Source of the DNA: Haloarcula regularis
GTDB lineage: Archaea; Halobacteriota; Halobacteria; Halobacteriales; Haloarculaceae
Direction: 5' to 3'
Length of the DNA: 64,000 nt
NCBI RefSeq assembly: GCF_029338315.1
Contig: NZ_CP119794.1
Location: 1,550,001-1,614,000, forward strand
Of the stretch, positions 26,323 to 35,630 are shown one piece after another. The translations under genes were made by a program, and so were the position numbers. The stretch's first letter is position 1. Each line of letters starts with the position of its first letter. The notes below the pieces were generated by a model. The model had not been told where the DNA came from. It saw only the letters and a list, made by a program, of their open reading frames with translations, and ran no database searches.

Positions 26323-28299
26323 ATGACTACTACGACACAGCGGACACGGCTTGGGGCAGTGGTGATGGCGCTCGTGCTGATGACAGCGGTCTTTGCAGCG
26401 ACCGTAACCTTCTCTGCGAGCGTCAGCGCGGCCGTCAACACAGGTACATTGGAAGTGACCGACGACCCCGTCCAACCGGATGGAAGCATCGAGGTCACGG
26501 GGGATCTGGATTCGGATAGTGCCGTTACGTTTCTGATTCAGGATCCCGACGACAACGACTTCGCGACGGTCACGAGGACGGGCCTGAGTGGGACCTTTAC
26601 AGAAACTATCGACCTGTCCAATCTGGACTTCGGTGGTGACGGCCTGGACGATGGTCAGGCAACGATTTCGGCCGACGCGGGGTCCGGATTCAAGTCGTCG
26701 GAGGCAGCAACGACCTTCGAGGTCGACAACGAGTACCCGACAGTGGATATCACGTCCCCGAACGGTGGCGACGACCTGGAAGACACTCCGACGATAAAGG
26801 GGACCGCGTCCGACGACGCTGGATTAGACTCGGTCAAGATATCGATCGAGCGGAGCGACGGGCAGTACTACACCGGTTCGGGGTGGGACGGCACGGAGAC
26901 GTTCCTGGGCGTGTCCGGGACAACGGATTGGAGTTACGATACGGCGAACATCGACGACGGGTCGTATACGGTGACCGTCAAAGCGACTGACCAGGCCGAA
27001 CACACCAGGTCGGTGTCTGATGGCCCACCGGTACCGGACGACACCGAAGACGCGGACACGCTGCAGGTGGAGTACACCGTCGACACGACCGCGCCGACCC
27101 TGACCGACGGTGACGTGACGGTGACCGAGAAGGGGGCCGACGACACGGTATCGGCCGGTGATACGGTCAAGGTTTCAGCAGCGACGGTCACCGATTCGCC
27201 AGCCGGCGTGGAATCCGTCGAGGTGGACGCCTCCGCGCTCGGTGGACCGGAGACGCTCAGCCTCTCGAAACAGGACGGCGACACGTACTACAATACGTTC
27301 ACCGTCCAGAACCCGCCCGCAAGCGACGGGTCGGTGTCGCTGGAAGTCGAGGCGACCGACGAGTTCGGAAACACGGCGTCGGACAGTGATAGCGTGACGC
27401 TGGAGAAGGAGATCGACTCCGTCGAGACGCTAGAGATTGATCACGACTTCGTCGGTATCGTCGAGGACACGGATGAAGTCAGCGTGATTGCGAGGGGCGT
27501 CGAAGACGCAGATGGTAACCCTATCGCTAGTGACGGGAACCCCGAGTACGCCACGCTGGAGATCGCTGGGTACTCGAAAGAGGTCAAAGTCGACGAGGGC
27601 GAGATCGACGCAACCATCGACCCCACGAAGATTCCCGACGACACGGCGACCGGGGAAGCGACGGTCTCGATCGTCGAAGCCAACTCGCAACCGTCGACCG
27701 ACGTCGAACTCGTCCACGAGGCCCAGGGATTAGACGAGGGGTACCAGCTCGTCGGGACGCCGATGGATGCCGAAAAGGTCCGGTTCGAGGGCGTCACCGA
27801 CGCCATCACAAGCAAAACCACGTACGACCCGACCGGTGACTCGGAGAGCACGAAGTGGGTCACGCCTGACGAGAAGCAGGCCGGATCGGGATACTACGTC
27901 TACGGTGAGTCCTCGGACGCTCGCATGGGCTACGTCTTCGAGGAAAACGGCGAACTGCGCTCGGAGAAACTCCACGAGGGGTACAATCTCGTCGGCGCGA
28001 CGCCGGACCTGAACGAGAAGGACGCAGCGGACCTGAACGACAAAGACGAAACGAAAATCGGGACTGACCTCGGAAGCGGTATTTCGGTCGGCACCAGCGA
28101 CAGCGACGTCCAGGTCTACGTCCGCGACGAGAACGTCGAACTGACAGACAGATCTAAAGGGGATACGTCCGCGTTCACCAAGGTGACTGATGGCACAGAG
28201 ACAGTCGATGGGTTCGAAGCCTACTTCGTCTACGTCGGCTCCGGCGAGGAGATCCGGACGGTCGACGACGAGGGCTACGACGCCAGCGAAGGGAGCTGA
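26323..28299 (+). CDS. Large secreted surface protein with Ig-like domains
   Basis: The 658-residue acidic protein starts with a Sec-type signal (RLGAVVMALVLMTAVFAATV, cleavage near SVSA). Three or so Ig/cadherin-like beta domains follow: VDITSPNGGDD with GTASDDAGLDSVKI, TAPTLTDGDVTVTEKG and a TDEFGNTASDSDSV end. The C-terminal third contains two related units, GYQLVGTPMDAEKV near residue 475 and GYNLVGATPDLNEK near 550. No C-terminal membrane anchor or PGF-CTERM is present. Likely a cell-surface or released adhesin-like protein; the exact role is unknown. Codon use is slightly less GC-rich than that of the neighbours. Confidence 0.75.
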   Translation: MTTTTQRTRLGAVVMALVLMTAVFAATVTFSASVSAAVNTGTLEVTDDPVQPDGSIEVTGDLDSDSAVTFLIQDPDDNDFATVTRTGLSGTFTETIDLSNLDFGGDGLDDGQATISADAGSGFKSSEAATTFEVDNEYPTVDITSPNGGDDLEDTPTIKGTASDDAGLDSVKISIERSDGQYYTGSGWDGTETFLGVSGTTDWSYDTANIDDGSYTVTVKATDQAEHTRSVSDGPPVPDDTEDADTLQVEYTVDTTAPTLTDGDVTVTEKGADDTVSAGDTVKVSAATVTDSPAGVESVEVDASALGGPETLSLSKQDGDTYYNTFTVQNPPASDGSVSLEVEATDEFGNTASDSDSVTLEKEIDSVETLEIDHDFVGIVEDTDEVSVIARGVEDADGNPIASDGNPEYATLEIAGYSKEVKVDEGEIDATIDPTKIPDDTATGEATVSIVEANSQPSTDVELVHEAQGLDEGYQLVGTPMDAEKVRFEGVTDAITSKTTYDPTGDSESTKWVTPDEKQAGSGYYVYGESSDARMGYVFEENGELRSEKLHEGYNLVGATPDLNEKDAADLNDKDETKIGTDLGSGISVGTSDSDVQVYVRDENVELTDRSKGDTSAFTKVTDGTETVDGFEAYFVYVGSGEEIRTVDDEGYDASEGS

Positions 28300-28487
28300 T
28301 CGGCTCGACTGTTCGACTCGACAGGAGCCCAGTCGTCTGTCACAGAGAACAGCCGGGACGCCCCGGCCCCTGTGGGGATAACTTGCTATCTTGCCATGCA
28401 AACTCGAAGTAGGTTGGGTACGAGCACGATGTCGTTGACTCGAGCGAGGAACGAAACAGGAGGGAGCGGGGGGCTCTACAGAGAGCG

Positions 28488-29576
28488 ATGAGCCGGGACG
28501 CCACATTCAGCGTCGGACTCGTCGTCCTCGTACTCGTGGTCGGCGCCACCGGGGCGGGCATCGGCCAGTCACTCGCCCAGACAGCCCCACCCAACTCCTA
28601 CTACGGGGCTGCCGAGTCCAGTACCGGGACCGAAGCACCCGCTGGAACGACCATCGTCGCTGTCGCGAACGGCGAGGTGCAAGACTCGATCACGGTCGAG
28701 CAGGCGGGCCAATACGGGAGTTCCGAGCCCACCGGGGACAAGCTCCGCGTGAGCAGCGACATCGATTCGGCGGTCACCTTCCACGTCGGCGACGCTGACG
28801 GGGCGCAAGCGACGGAGTCGGACCCGAACCCGGAGGGTGAGGTCGAGCAATTGGATCTCACGTTCCCCGCCGGGACGTTCGGCGGTCCCACATCGACCCC
28901 GGCGCCGGCGAAGACGGCGACACCAACGGAGACCGAGACGGAAACAGCGACGCCGACAGAAACCGAGACAGACACTCCAACAGAAACCGAGACCGACGCC
29001 CCGACAGAAACCGAGACCGACGCCCCGACAGATGCCGAGACCGACACTCCGACCTCGACGGACACGCCGTCCTCGGAGTCCGAGGCGGAGACTCGGACCG
29101 AGGCGGCCGGCGGGACGGCAACTCCGGCGACGGGGACGACCGTCAGGCCGACGCAATCGGGCGGGCAGTCCGTCGGGACGAGCGAGAACGGGACGGTCGT
29201 AGTACGCACCGCCTCGCTCAATCGGACGAGCGCGAGTGTCGGCGGGACGGTCGCCGTCGTCGCGACGGTCGCGAATACCGGAAACGGCAGTCAGTCCGTC
29301 ACCCTCCCGCTGTTCGCGAACGGCGCGTCGGTCCAGACCCGGACGACGACGGTCGGCGAGAACGAGACTCGACAGGTCGAGTTCCAGTATCGAGTGAACC
29401 AGACCGGAAACGTGACGCTGCGCGTCGGGCCCACGACGGCGGGCACCGTCACCGTGGGACAGAGCGGCGGCCTCGTTCCCTGGGGCCTCCTGCGTGCGAT
29501 CGGGCTGTACGTCGGCCTGCCGATCGCCGTCATCTATGCCATCCTGAAGGCGCTCGCGATCTACTACGGCTACTGA
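28488..29576 (+). CDS. Exported membrane-anchored protein with Thr/Glu repeat stalk and CARDB-like domain
   Basis: This 362-residue protein has an N-terminal signal or anchor (VGLVVLVLVVGATGAGIGQS), a globular beta region, then a low-complexity stalk made of TETET/TPTETETD repeats (about residues 142-195). A CARDB-like beta-sandwich follows (TASVGGTVAVVATVANTGNG type), then a C-terminal helix (LYVGLPIAVIYAILKALAIY). The stalk is probably O-glycosylated, as is usual for such regions in haloarchaea. Function unknown; it sits between two other surface-protein genes. Confidence 0.7.
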   Translation: MSRDATFSVGLVVLVLVVGATGAGIGQSLAQTAPPNSYYGAAESSTGTEAPAGTTIVAVANGEVQDSITVEQAGQYGSSEPTGDKLRVSSDIDSAVTFHVGDADGAQATESDPNPEGEVEQLDLTFPAGTFGGPTSTPAPAKTATPTETETETATPTETETDTPTETETDAPTETETDAPTDAETDTPTSTDTPSSESEAETRTEAAGGTATPATGTTVRPTQSGGQSVGTSENGTVVVRTASLNRTSASVGGTVAVVATVANTGNGSQSVTLPLFANGASVQTRTTTVGENETRQVEFQYRVNQTGNVTLRVGPTTAGTVTVGQSGGLVPWGLLRAIGLYVGLPIAVIYAILKALAIYYGY

Positions 29577-29680
29577 GTTCGGGCGACCGGGTCGGGAGAA
29601 CCCCTCGAACGCCACGCACGGACGACGGCATCCACCCGGTCGACGGCACCTTTTTCGTCCGTCCGTCCGTCTCAAGAGAC

Positions 29681-29899
29681 ATGCGCGACGAACTCCCGGC
29701 GGAACTCCACCCGGAGGACCTGCCCGACGACCCGGACGTACTGAAGCAACTGGTCTGTGACCTCTACATGACGGCGATGGCCTCCGGAGAACTCATCGAG
29801 GCCATGGAGGGCGGCCCTGCGGCAGACGAGACGGATCTCGGGTGGCTCTCCGAATATCTCGAAGCCGGCGGTCCGGCCGGACACGAACCACAGGAGTAG
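29681..29899 (+). CDS. Small acidic helical protein of unknown function
   Basis: The 72-residue product (MRDELPAELHPEDLPDDPDV) is very acidic and mostly helical, with a core helix LKQLVCDLYMTAMASGELIE and one cysteine. I do not recognise a family. The composition is typical of real haloarchaeal proteins, and the opposite frames are basic, so I accept it as coding. A TTTTTCG stretch lies about 30 bases upstream of the ATG. Confidence 0.55.
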   Translation: MRDELPAELHPEDLPDDPDVLKQLVCDLYMTAMASGELIEAMEGGPAADETDLGWLSEYLEAGGPAGHEPQE

Positions 29900-30042
29900 C
29901 CTGCGGGAACCGTTCCGGGTCGAATCCGTGGCATTCGCCTCCTGTCGCTTGAGGGAAGATCACACCCGAGTAGCGACGGGAGCCCCGCGCCCATCGTGAT
30001 ATGAGAGCGGTTCGATACGTCGCGACCGGCCGTGACGTGCGG

Positions 30043-31158
30043 TCACTGTCGCCGGCGCGCCAGGAATATCGAGCCAGCGACGGCCAGAACGGTCATCAGA
30101 GTCGTGAACCCAGGGCCGGAGCCGCCAGTCGAGGGTTCCGGCGACGGCGACGACGGGTCGAGGACGCCGTCCGCTGACGTTGTCGCCTCCGTCTGCGTAC
30201 TCGAAGACGTGGTGGTCGGTTGTGTGCTCGACTGTTGCTCGGTGACAGTATCAGTCGTTGCCGTCTCCGTGTCGGTAGTTCGGTTGGTCCCGGTCTGGAC
30301 TGCCGTCTCGGTCTCCGTTGCCGTCGACGTCTCCGTCGCCGTTTCCGTCGGCGTCGACGTCGCAGTCGCGCCACCGGCCGGCCCACCACCACCTCCGGTT
30401 CCGCCGCCGGTCCCGCCCGAGGACTCGGTCGCCGTCGACGCTTCCTCGACGGTCAGGTCGACAGTGTCACTGACGCCGAGCACCTCGTCGCGCTGTCGCA
30501 CGGTTTCGTCGCCGCGGACGACAGCGTAGACGTTGTACGTTCCTGTGTCGAGACTGTCAGTGTCGACCGTCGCGGTGTACGTGTCGCCACTCTCCTTGGT
30601 CATCGTCTCTTCGACCTCGACGTCGTCGTTCCCGACGATGACTTCGACCCGATCGAGGGTCGAGTGCTTGTCGACAGCGAGTTCCGAGACCGTCGCCTCG
30701 AGCGTCACCGTCTCGCCGGCAGTGACTGTCTCCGGTTCTGTGACCGACATGTCGTAGCCGGCGATGACGATCGGATGGACGGCGACCGTGTTGCCACCGT
30801 CCTGGATCGAGGCCGCGTACGTGCCAGCCTCACCGGACCCGAAATACGAGAACGTGTGCGAGCCGTTCCCGGTCTTGCGCTCGTTGACGATAATCTGGTT
30901 GTCCGGCCCGCGGAGGTTGAGGTCGTAGGCGGCGCCGGAGGGGACCGTCGTCGACACGGTAACCGACCCGTCTGTTCGGATGCGACTGACCGAGTCGATG
31001 GTGTAGGTCTGGCCTTCGAACGTCACCGTCTGTGTCGGCGTCTCGATGGCGGAGGAGTCCGAAATCGAATAGCCCGGAACACCGAGTGCGACTGACGCGA
31101 AAAGCACTGCTCCGAGGGCGAGAAAGAGAAACAGGCCGCGACGGGGGAGACCAGTCAT
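30043..31158 (-). CDS. PGF-CTERM surface protein with Ig-like domains
   Basis: The 371-residue protein has a signal peptide (RRGLFLFLALGAVLFASVAL), two beta-sandwich domains (DGSVTVSTTVPSGAAYDL and VTAGETVTLEATVSEL), a Gly-rich hinge, and a Thr-rich stalk (TETATETSTATETET). It ends in the sorting signal GSGPGFTTLMTVLAVAGS followed by FLARRRQ. This PGF-CTERM is the substrate signature for archaeosortase A, which removes the anchor and attaches a lipid. The upstream gene at 31199 is on the same strand but 40 bases away. Confidence 0.87.
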   Translation of the reverse strand: MTGLPRRGLFLFLALGAVLFASVALGVPGYSISDSSAIETPTQTVTFEGQTYTIDSVSRIRTDGSVTVSTTVPSGAAYDLNLRGPDNQIIVNERKTGNGSHTFSYFGSGEAGTYAASIQDGGNTVAVHPIVIAGYDMSVTEPETVTAGETVTLEATVSELAVDKHSTLDRVEVIVGNDDVEVEETMTKESGDTYTATVDTDSLDTGTYNVYAVVRGDETVRQRDEVLGVSDTVDLTVEEASTATESSGGTGGGTGGGGGPAGGATATSTPTETATETSTATETETAVQTGTNRTTDTETATTDTVTEQQSSTQPTTTSSSTQTEATTSADGVLDPSSPSPEPSTGGSGPGFTTLMTVLAVAGSIFLARRRQ

Positions 31159-31198
31159 ACGAGGATACTCACGAGAGGGCCACTCATAACTTGGGATT

Positions 31199-31774
31199 TT
31201 ACTGCTGTTTGCTCATCACTGACGTCGCCGTCCCAACGTGCTCTTTCGCCCACCTGGCCAGCAACCGCACGCCGGGATATCCATCGACCAGCCACAGGAG
31301 CGTCGCGAGGGCAAACAGGCCGAGTTCCGCGTAGATCCGCGGCGTGAGATCCAGTGTGGCAAAGTGGGCGAGGATGCTCGGCGACTCCGAATAGTCCGGA
31401 AGTGCTGTCACCGGCCACAGCAGATAGCCCAGATCCTTAAAGTTCGCCTGGAGCGCGGCATGGACGCCGTCCGCGGCCAGGTGGGAGAGATAGCCGACGG
31501 CGAACCCACCCCAGGCGAGCCGACCGGTCGGGCTATCCTGGGCCCACCAGAGCACGCCCAAGACAGGGGCGGCAACGAGCAGGGAGTGGGCACCGCCGCG
31601 TCCCGAGGCGAGCAGGCCCAGTTCCCACGCGAGCGGTTTGTCGATTATGTCCGGAAACTGCGTTCCGACGGCGAGCGCGAGTGTCGCGATCGCGATGGGC
31701 GGCTGGCGATACCGCACCCGCGACAGACACGAATAGAGCAGATACCCGACCGCCGCGTGTCCCCATGGCCACAT
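31199..31774 (-). CDS. YdjM-type membrane-bound metal-dependent hydrolase
   Basis: This 191-residue protein starts MWPWGHAAVGYLLYSCLSRV. The family is marked by His/Asp residues at membrane faces: GHAAVGY, GTQFPDIIDKP, GGAHSLL and YLSHLAADGVH are all visible. It has about five membrane helices. Members are annotated as inner-membrane metal-dependent hydrolases (DUF457/YdjM), with no settled substrate. It is divergent from the DUF4350/MoxR cluster, about 126 bases away. Confidence 0.85.
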   Translation of the reverse strand: MWPWGHAAVGYLLYSCLSRVRYRQPPIAIATLALAVGTQFPDIIDKPLAWELGLLASGRGGAHSLLVAAPVLGVLWWAQDSPTGRLAWGGFAVGYLSHLAADGVHAALQANFKDLGYLLWPVTALPDYSESPSILAHFATLDLTPRIYAELGLFALATLLWLVDGYPGVRLLARWAKEHVGTATSVMSKQQ

Positions 31775-31900
31775 TAGTTACGTTACCGAAAGAAGCGACC
31801 ATGAGCCTTCTGCTTGAGGCGACAACTACAAACCGCTACATTTCGAGGCATCGGTAATGCCAACGCGGCGGCGACAACAGTTCGTGGTGGGGAACCTGGC

Positions 31901-32131
31901 GTGGTGGCTAGGGCACTGCTGGTCCTGTCGGTGCTGGGATCGCTCTCGCTGGAGCTGTTCTTCGTGGTCTCGCTCATCGGCTTTCTCGTCGTCGTCGAAC
32001 TGACCGCACCGTTCACGGTGACGCCGGCGTGGCGACGCCGACTCGTCTGGCTCGTCGGCATCGGACTCGCGGTGTTTGGATACATCGTCGTCCGCCGGAT
32101 TCTCGAGATACTGCCACCGGGGGTTATCTGA
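31901..32131 (+). CDS. Small two-helix membrane protein of the MoxR/DUF4350 cluster
   Basis: From a GTG at 31901 the 76-residue product is VVARALLVLSVLGSLSLELF, then FVVSLIGFLVVVELTA, VTPAWRRRLVWLVGIGLAVF and a short tail. A TTG start at 31814 would add 29 residues. Its TGA overlaps the ATG of the DUF4350 gene at 32131, so they are translationally coupled. It resembles the small DUF7269-type membrane proteins that accompany MoxR clusters in haloarchaea; the family number is from memory. Confidence 0.6.
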   Translation: MVARALLVLSVLGSLSLELFFVVSLIGFLVVVELTAPFTVTPAWRRRLVWLVGIGLAVFGYIVVRRILEILPPGVI

Positions 32132-33195
32132 TGGGGGTGCTGGGGTACTCGTATCCACGGCTGGTGCTCGTCGCGCTCCTGGGGACACTGGTGGTGACGC
32201 TGGCCGTCGCTGCCGGGACCTCGGCAGCGTCGTTGGGCGCATACAACTCGGCGTGGGACGGCACGTCAGAGATCCGCACTACCGCAGCGTCGGCCGATAC
32301 TGCGACCGTCCTCGCACAGAACGTCTCTGCATACGAGCAGGCCACGCCCAACCGGACGGTCGCGTTCGTGCTGTCACCCACGGAATCGTACGGTGACAAC
32401 GAGACAGCACCCATCGCGTCGTTCGTCCAGGCCGGCGGGACGCTGGTCGTCGCCGAGGACTACGGCCCACACAGCAATCCACTGCTCGGGGACGTCGGCG
32501 CGACGGCACGCGTCGACGGGACGCCGTTGCGAGACGAACAGCGCGCCGGGCCGAGTCCGGCCTTCCCGAAGGCCACGCCCGGGCGGAACCACTCCTATAC
32601 GACCGACGTCGACAGCCTCATGCTGAACCACGGAAGCGTCGTGCGCCCGGGTGATGCGACGGTGCTGGTGAATTCGTCGTCGTTCAGTTATCTCGATACG
32701 AACGGAGACGAGACCCTCGACGACACGGAGACGCTCACATCGCGGCCGATCGTGACCGTCGAGCAAGTGGGCCAGGGGACGGTCGTCGTCATCAGCGACC
32801 CCAGCATCTTCCTCAATGCCATGCTCGAACGGAGCGACAACGCGGCCTTCCTCCAGGCACTCGTCGGCCCGCCCGAGACGGTCCTGCTGGACGTCTCCCA
32901 TACCGCTGCACTGCCGCCACTCGTCGCGGTTCGGTTGTGGCTGCAGGACGTGTCCGTCCCGACGTTCGCCATCGGGACACTCTCCGTGCTGGCGGTGGTC
33001 GTGCTCCTGTCGGGCCGTGCGACGTTGCGGCCGCTCGAACGCTGGCGAGCAGAGTCAGTCGAGCCTCCGGGGCTCTCGAGTGACGAGATCGCGAACAGCA
33101 TCCGGAAGCAACACCCCGACTGGGACGAAGAGCGTGTCGGGCGCGTGACAGACAGTTTGATACAACACCGTCAGCAAGGTCAGGGCGATGACTGA
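32131..33195 (+). CDS. DUF4350 membrane protein
   Basis: This 354-residue protein has an N-terminal signal anchor (LVLVALLGTLVVTLAVAAGT), a large extracellular domain with the DUF4350 hallmarks (FVQAGGTLVVAEDYGPHSN and GQGTVVVISDPSIFLN), then a C-terminal helix (IGTLSVLAVVVLLSG) and a soluble tail. DUF4350 proteins are partners of MoxR AAA+ ATPases and DUF58 proteins in cell-surface or membrane-complex assembly. It overlaps the MoxR gene by 8 bases. Confidence 0.85.
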   Translation: MGVLGYSYPRLVLVALLGTLVVTLAVAAGTSAASLGAYNSAWDGTSEIRTTAASADTATVLAQNVSAYEQATPNRTVAFVLSPTESYGDNETAPIASFVQAGGTLVVAEDYGPHSNPLLGDVGATARVDGTPLRDEQRAGPSPAFPKATPGRNHSYTTDVDSLMLNHGSVVRPGDATVLVNSSSFSYLDTNGDETLDDTETLTSRPIVTVEQVGQGTVVVISDPSIFLNAMLERSDNAAFLQALVGPPETVLLDVSHTAALPPLVAVRLWLQDVSVPTFAIGTLSVLAVVVLLSGRATLRPLERWRAESVEPPGLSSDEIANSIRKQHPDWDEERVGRVTDSLIQHRQQGQGDD

Positions 33196-34180
33196 GCCCG
33201 CGACGCTGGCAGACGATATCGCCGCCGAGGTGTCGACTGTCCTGGTCGGCATGGATGACCTTGTCGAACAGCTCACCGTTTCGCTTCTCACGCGGGGCCA
33301 CGTGCTCCTCGAAGGGGTGCCGGGCGTGGCAAAGACTACACTGGCGAATACGTTCGCACGGGCGAGCGGGCTCAGCTACAAGCGAGTGCAGATGACGCCC
33401 GACATCCTCCCGGCCGACATCACGGGAACGAGCGTCTATCGCGAGCAGACCGGGGAGTTCGAACTGCGCAAAGGTCCGGTGTTCGCGAACGTCGTCGTGG
33501 CCGACGAGATCAATCGGGCGACGCCCAAGACCCAGTCAGCACTGCTGGAAGCGATGGCCGAAGCACACGTCTCCATCGACGGGGAGACACTCGAACTCCC
33601 GGACCCGTTCCTCGTGATCGCCACGCAAAACCCGATCGAGATGGAAGGGACGTTCGAGCTGCCCGAGGCCCAGCGCGACCGCTTCCAGCAGAAACTGACC
33701 GTCTCGCTCCCGGACGTAGAGATGGAGCGGGAGCTACTCGCGCGGTTCAACGGCTCGCCGACGATGGGAGCCGGAGACATCGACGCCGTCGTCTCGCCTG
33801 CAGACGTCCGTGCAGCGCGCGACGCGGTTGCCGACGTCCGCGTCGAAGACGTCGTTCGCGACTACATCCTCGAACTGGTCGGTGCCTCGCGTGACCATCC
33901 CGACGTCGCCCACGGCGCGTCGCCTCGCGGGTCGCTGGCCCTGCTCCAGACGGCGAAGGCCCGGGCGGCGATTCGCGGCCGTGACTACGTCATCAGCGAC
34001 GACGTGAAGTCGATGGTCGAGCCAGTACTTCGCCATCGGTTCGTGCTGACGACCGACGCCGAGTTGAGTGACGTCACGCCCAGCGAGGTCATCGACGACA
34101 TCAGCTCGTCGGTCACGCCACCCGAAGGCAGGGTGACCGAGACCGACCCTGCCGACGAGATGGCCGAAGCACCGGAGTGA
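33188..34180 (+). CDS. MoxR-family AAA+ ATPase
   Basis: The 330-residue protein has Walker A EGVPGVAKTTLAN near residues 45-57, Walker B VVADEINRATPKTQSALLEA near 105-124, sensor-1 in VIATQNPIEMEGTFELPEAQ, and the C-terminal lid domain (ASPRGSLALLQTAKA). MoxR ATPases act as chaperones that insert cofactors or assemble membrane-linked complexes. The usual DUF58 partner is absent from this window, so the cluster is shorter than common haloarchaeal versions. Confidence 0.93.
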   Translation: MTEPATLADDIAAEVSTVLVGMDDLVEQLTVSLLTRGHVLLEGVPGVAKTTLANTFARASGLSYKRVQMTPDILPADITGTSVYREQTGEFELRKGPVFANVVVADEINRATPKTQSALLEAMAEAHVSIDGETLELPDPFLVIATQNPIEMEGTFELPEAQRDRFQQKLTVSLPDVEMERELLARFNGSPTMGAGDIDAVVSPADVRAARDAVADVRVEDVVRDYILELVGASRDHPDVAHGASPRGSLALLQTAKARAAIRGRDYVISDDVKSMVEPVLRHRFVLTTDAELSDVTPSEVIDDISSSVTPPEGRVTETDPADEMAEAPE

Positions 34181-34259
34181 CTGCACAACCCAGCCGGATT
34201 CGACAGGGAGATCGTCTGTCATCCCACGTATTAATATTCAGGAGCCCGGGTGTGTAGTC

Positions 34260-34700
34260 ATGTCAGAGATTCCCACATCGCTGCGTCTGCTGTTCGAAGC
34301 GTCACTGGAACGGGACGGCGACCGGTACGTGATTCCGATCCCACCCGCACTCGTCGAGAACGGGTCGCTGTCGACCCGGGAGCACTACCGCGTTGCGCTG
34401 CTGGACCAGGTGGAGGCGACAGAGCAGGGTGACACTGAGTCGACTGCCGCGACGCACGAGCGCGACCAGCAGTCGCGGGAGCCGGGAGAGTTCGGCGGGC
34501 CACCAGTAAGTGAAGGCGAGACCCGCAAGGTCACCATCGACACGCTCGGTGACCAGGGCGACGGCATCGCCAAGGTCGAACGCGGGTTCATCGTCATCGT
34601 GCCGGAGACCCAGCCAGGCGACGAGGCGACGGTCGAGATTACGGACGTCCGCGAGAACGTGGCATTTGCCGAGACGATCGGTGACCCGACGGTTCGGTGA
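34260..34700 (+). CDS. TRAM-domain protein with N-terminal extension
   Basis: This 146-residue protein has an N-terminal 45-residue segment (MSEIPTSLRLLFEASLERDG), a variable acidic linker, and a C-terminal TRAM beta-barrel: VTIDTLGDQGDGIAKVERGF, VPETQPGDEATVEIT and NVAFAETI. TRAM domains bind RNA and occur in tRNA methyltransferases and in small archaeal RNA chaperones. The start follows an AT-rich TTAATATTC about 25 bases upstream, which suits a leaderless mRNA. Confidence 0.87.
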   Translation: MSEIPTSLRLLFEASLERDGDRYVIPIPPALVENGSLSTREHYRVALLDQVEATEQGDTESTAATHERDQQSREPGEFGGPPVSEGETRKVTIDTLGDQGDGIAKVERGFIVIVPETQPGDEATVEITDVRENVAFAETIGDPTVR

Positions 34701-34742
34701 GAGAGGGGCACGCAGAGAGACCGAGTGTCGCGGTTCGATCGG

Positions 34743-35630
34743 CTACTCACCGGCTTCGTCTGTCTCGTCCCATCGGCAGGTGACGAGCGCCTCGACATCG
34801 CCGTCGGACTGCTCCGTGACGCTCAGCGAGATCGGCCGGTCCAGTCCTCGTGCAAGTCCGACGGCCAGAAACGACGCGATCGGGTGGTCGAACGTATCGA
34901 GCGGGCCATAGACGGACCCGCCGATGGCGACGGTCAACCGCCCCTCGTCGGGGTCGCTCTCCGCCGACGCCGATCGCGCGAGTTCGAACTGCTCGACGAG
35001 GGCCTCGGTCAACTGGTCGCCGAGCTCGCCGGGTGCAGCGCTCACCGGACCGGTCAGTGCCTCTTCGAAGGCACGAAACAGCCGCGTTCCGCTCGGGTCG
35101 AGTGCGAGTCCACGTCGCTCTCCGTCGTCGGGCACGACGATCGTCTGCGTGAGCGCCTCGTCGTCGGGTACCGCAGCGCTCTCGTGCTGGGGGACGAACA
35201 GTCGGACGCTGCTGTCCCCGGTCTCGAGTGGCACGTAGCGACGCTCGTCGGACAATCCGAGTTCGCCGACCAGCGCCGCTTCGTTGCCAGCGAGCGTCGC
35301 GTAGACGTCACGGCCGACGTCCGCCGAGACGAATTGCTCCGGCGTGAGAAAGTACGTCAGGACGCCGCCGAACAGCCCGATACCGCCGAGGGCGAACAGA
35401 ATCGTGCTTGCACGTGGGACGAGGAGGGCGCCAGCGACAGCGCCGAGGCCGACGACTGCGAGGCCGAGCGCCGTCTGGCGATACGTCGTCCGTTTCGCCT
35501 GTGTGTACGACTCGCGGAGTTGTCGATTCTCCTCTGCGAGGAGTTCGAGCTGCGTCGCCAGCTCGTCGCGGGTCGGTGAAGCGCCCTCGTTGCCCCCCTC
35601 GTCAGCCGCAACCTGTCTATTCGTACTCAT
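34743..35630 (-). CDS. Haloarchaeal membrane protein with N-terminal coiled coil
   Basis: The 295-residue protein starts MSTNRQVAADEGGNEGASPT. It has a coiled coil (LATQLELLAEENRQLRESY), a pair of adjacent membrane helices (TALGLAVVGLGAVAGALL and STILFALGGIGLFGGVLTY) and a large soluble C-terminal domain containing RYVPLETGDSSVRLFVPQ and LTVAIGGSVYGPLD. I recall a DUF7982-type family with this layout but cannot confirm it. Longer open sequence upstream is basic and rejected. Function unknown. Confidence 0.7.
   Translation of the reverse strand: MSTNRQVAADEGGNEGASPTRDELATQLELLAEENRQLRESYTQAKRTTYRQTALGLAVVGLGAVAGALLVPRASTILFALGGIGLFGGVLTYFLTPEQFVSADVGRDVYATLAGNEAALVGELGLSDERRYVPLETGDSSVRLFVPQHESAAVPDDEALTQTIVVPDDGERRGLALDPSGTRLFRAFEEALTGPVSAAPGELGDQLTEALVEQFELARSASAESDPDEGRLTVAIGGSVYGPLDTFDHPIASFLAVGLARGLDRPISLSVTEQSDGDVEALVTCRWDETDEAGE

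Noticed and set aside
28910..29060. CRISPR-like tandem repeats
   Set aside because: The repeats are in frame and encode a Thr/Glu-rich stalk (TETETD); spacing is irregular and there are no unique spacers.
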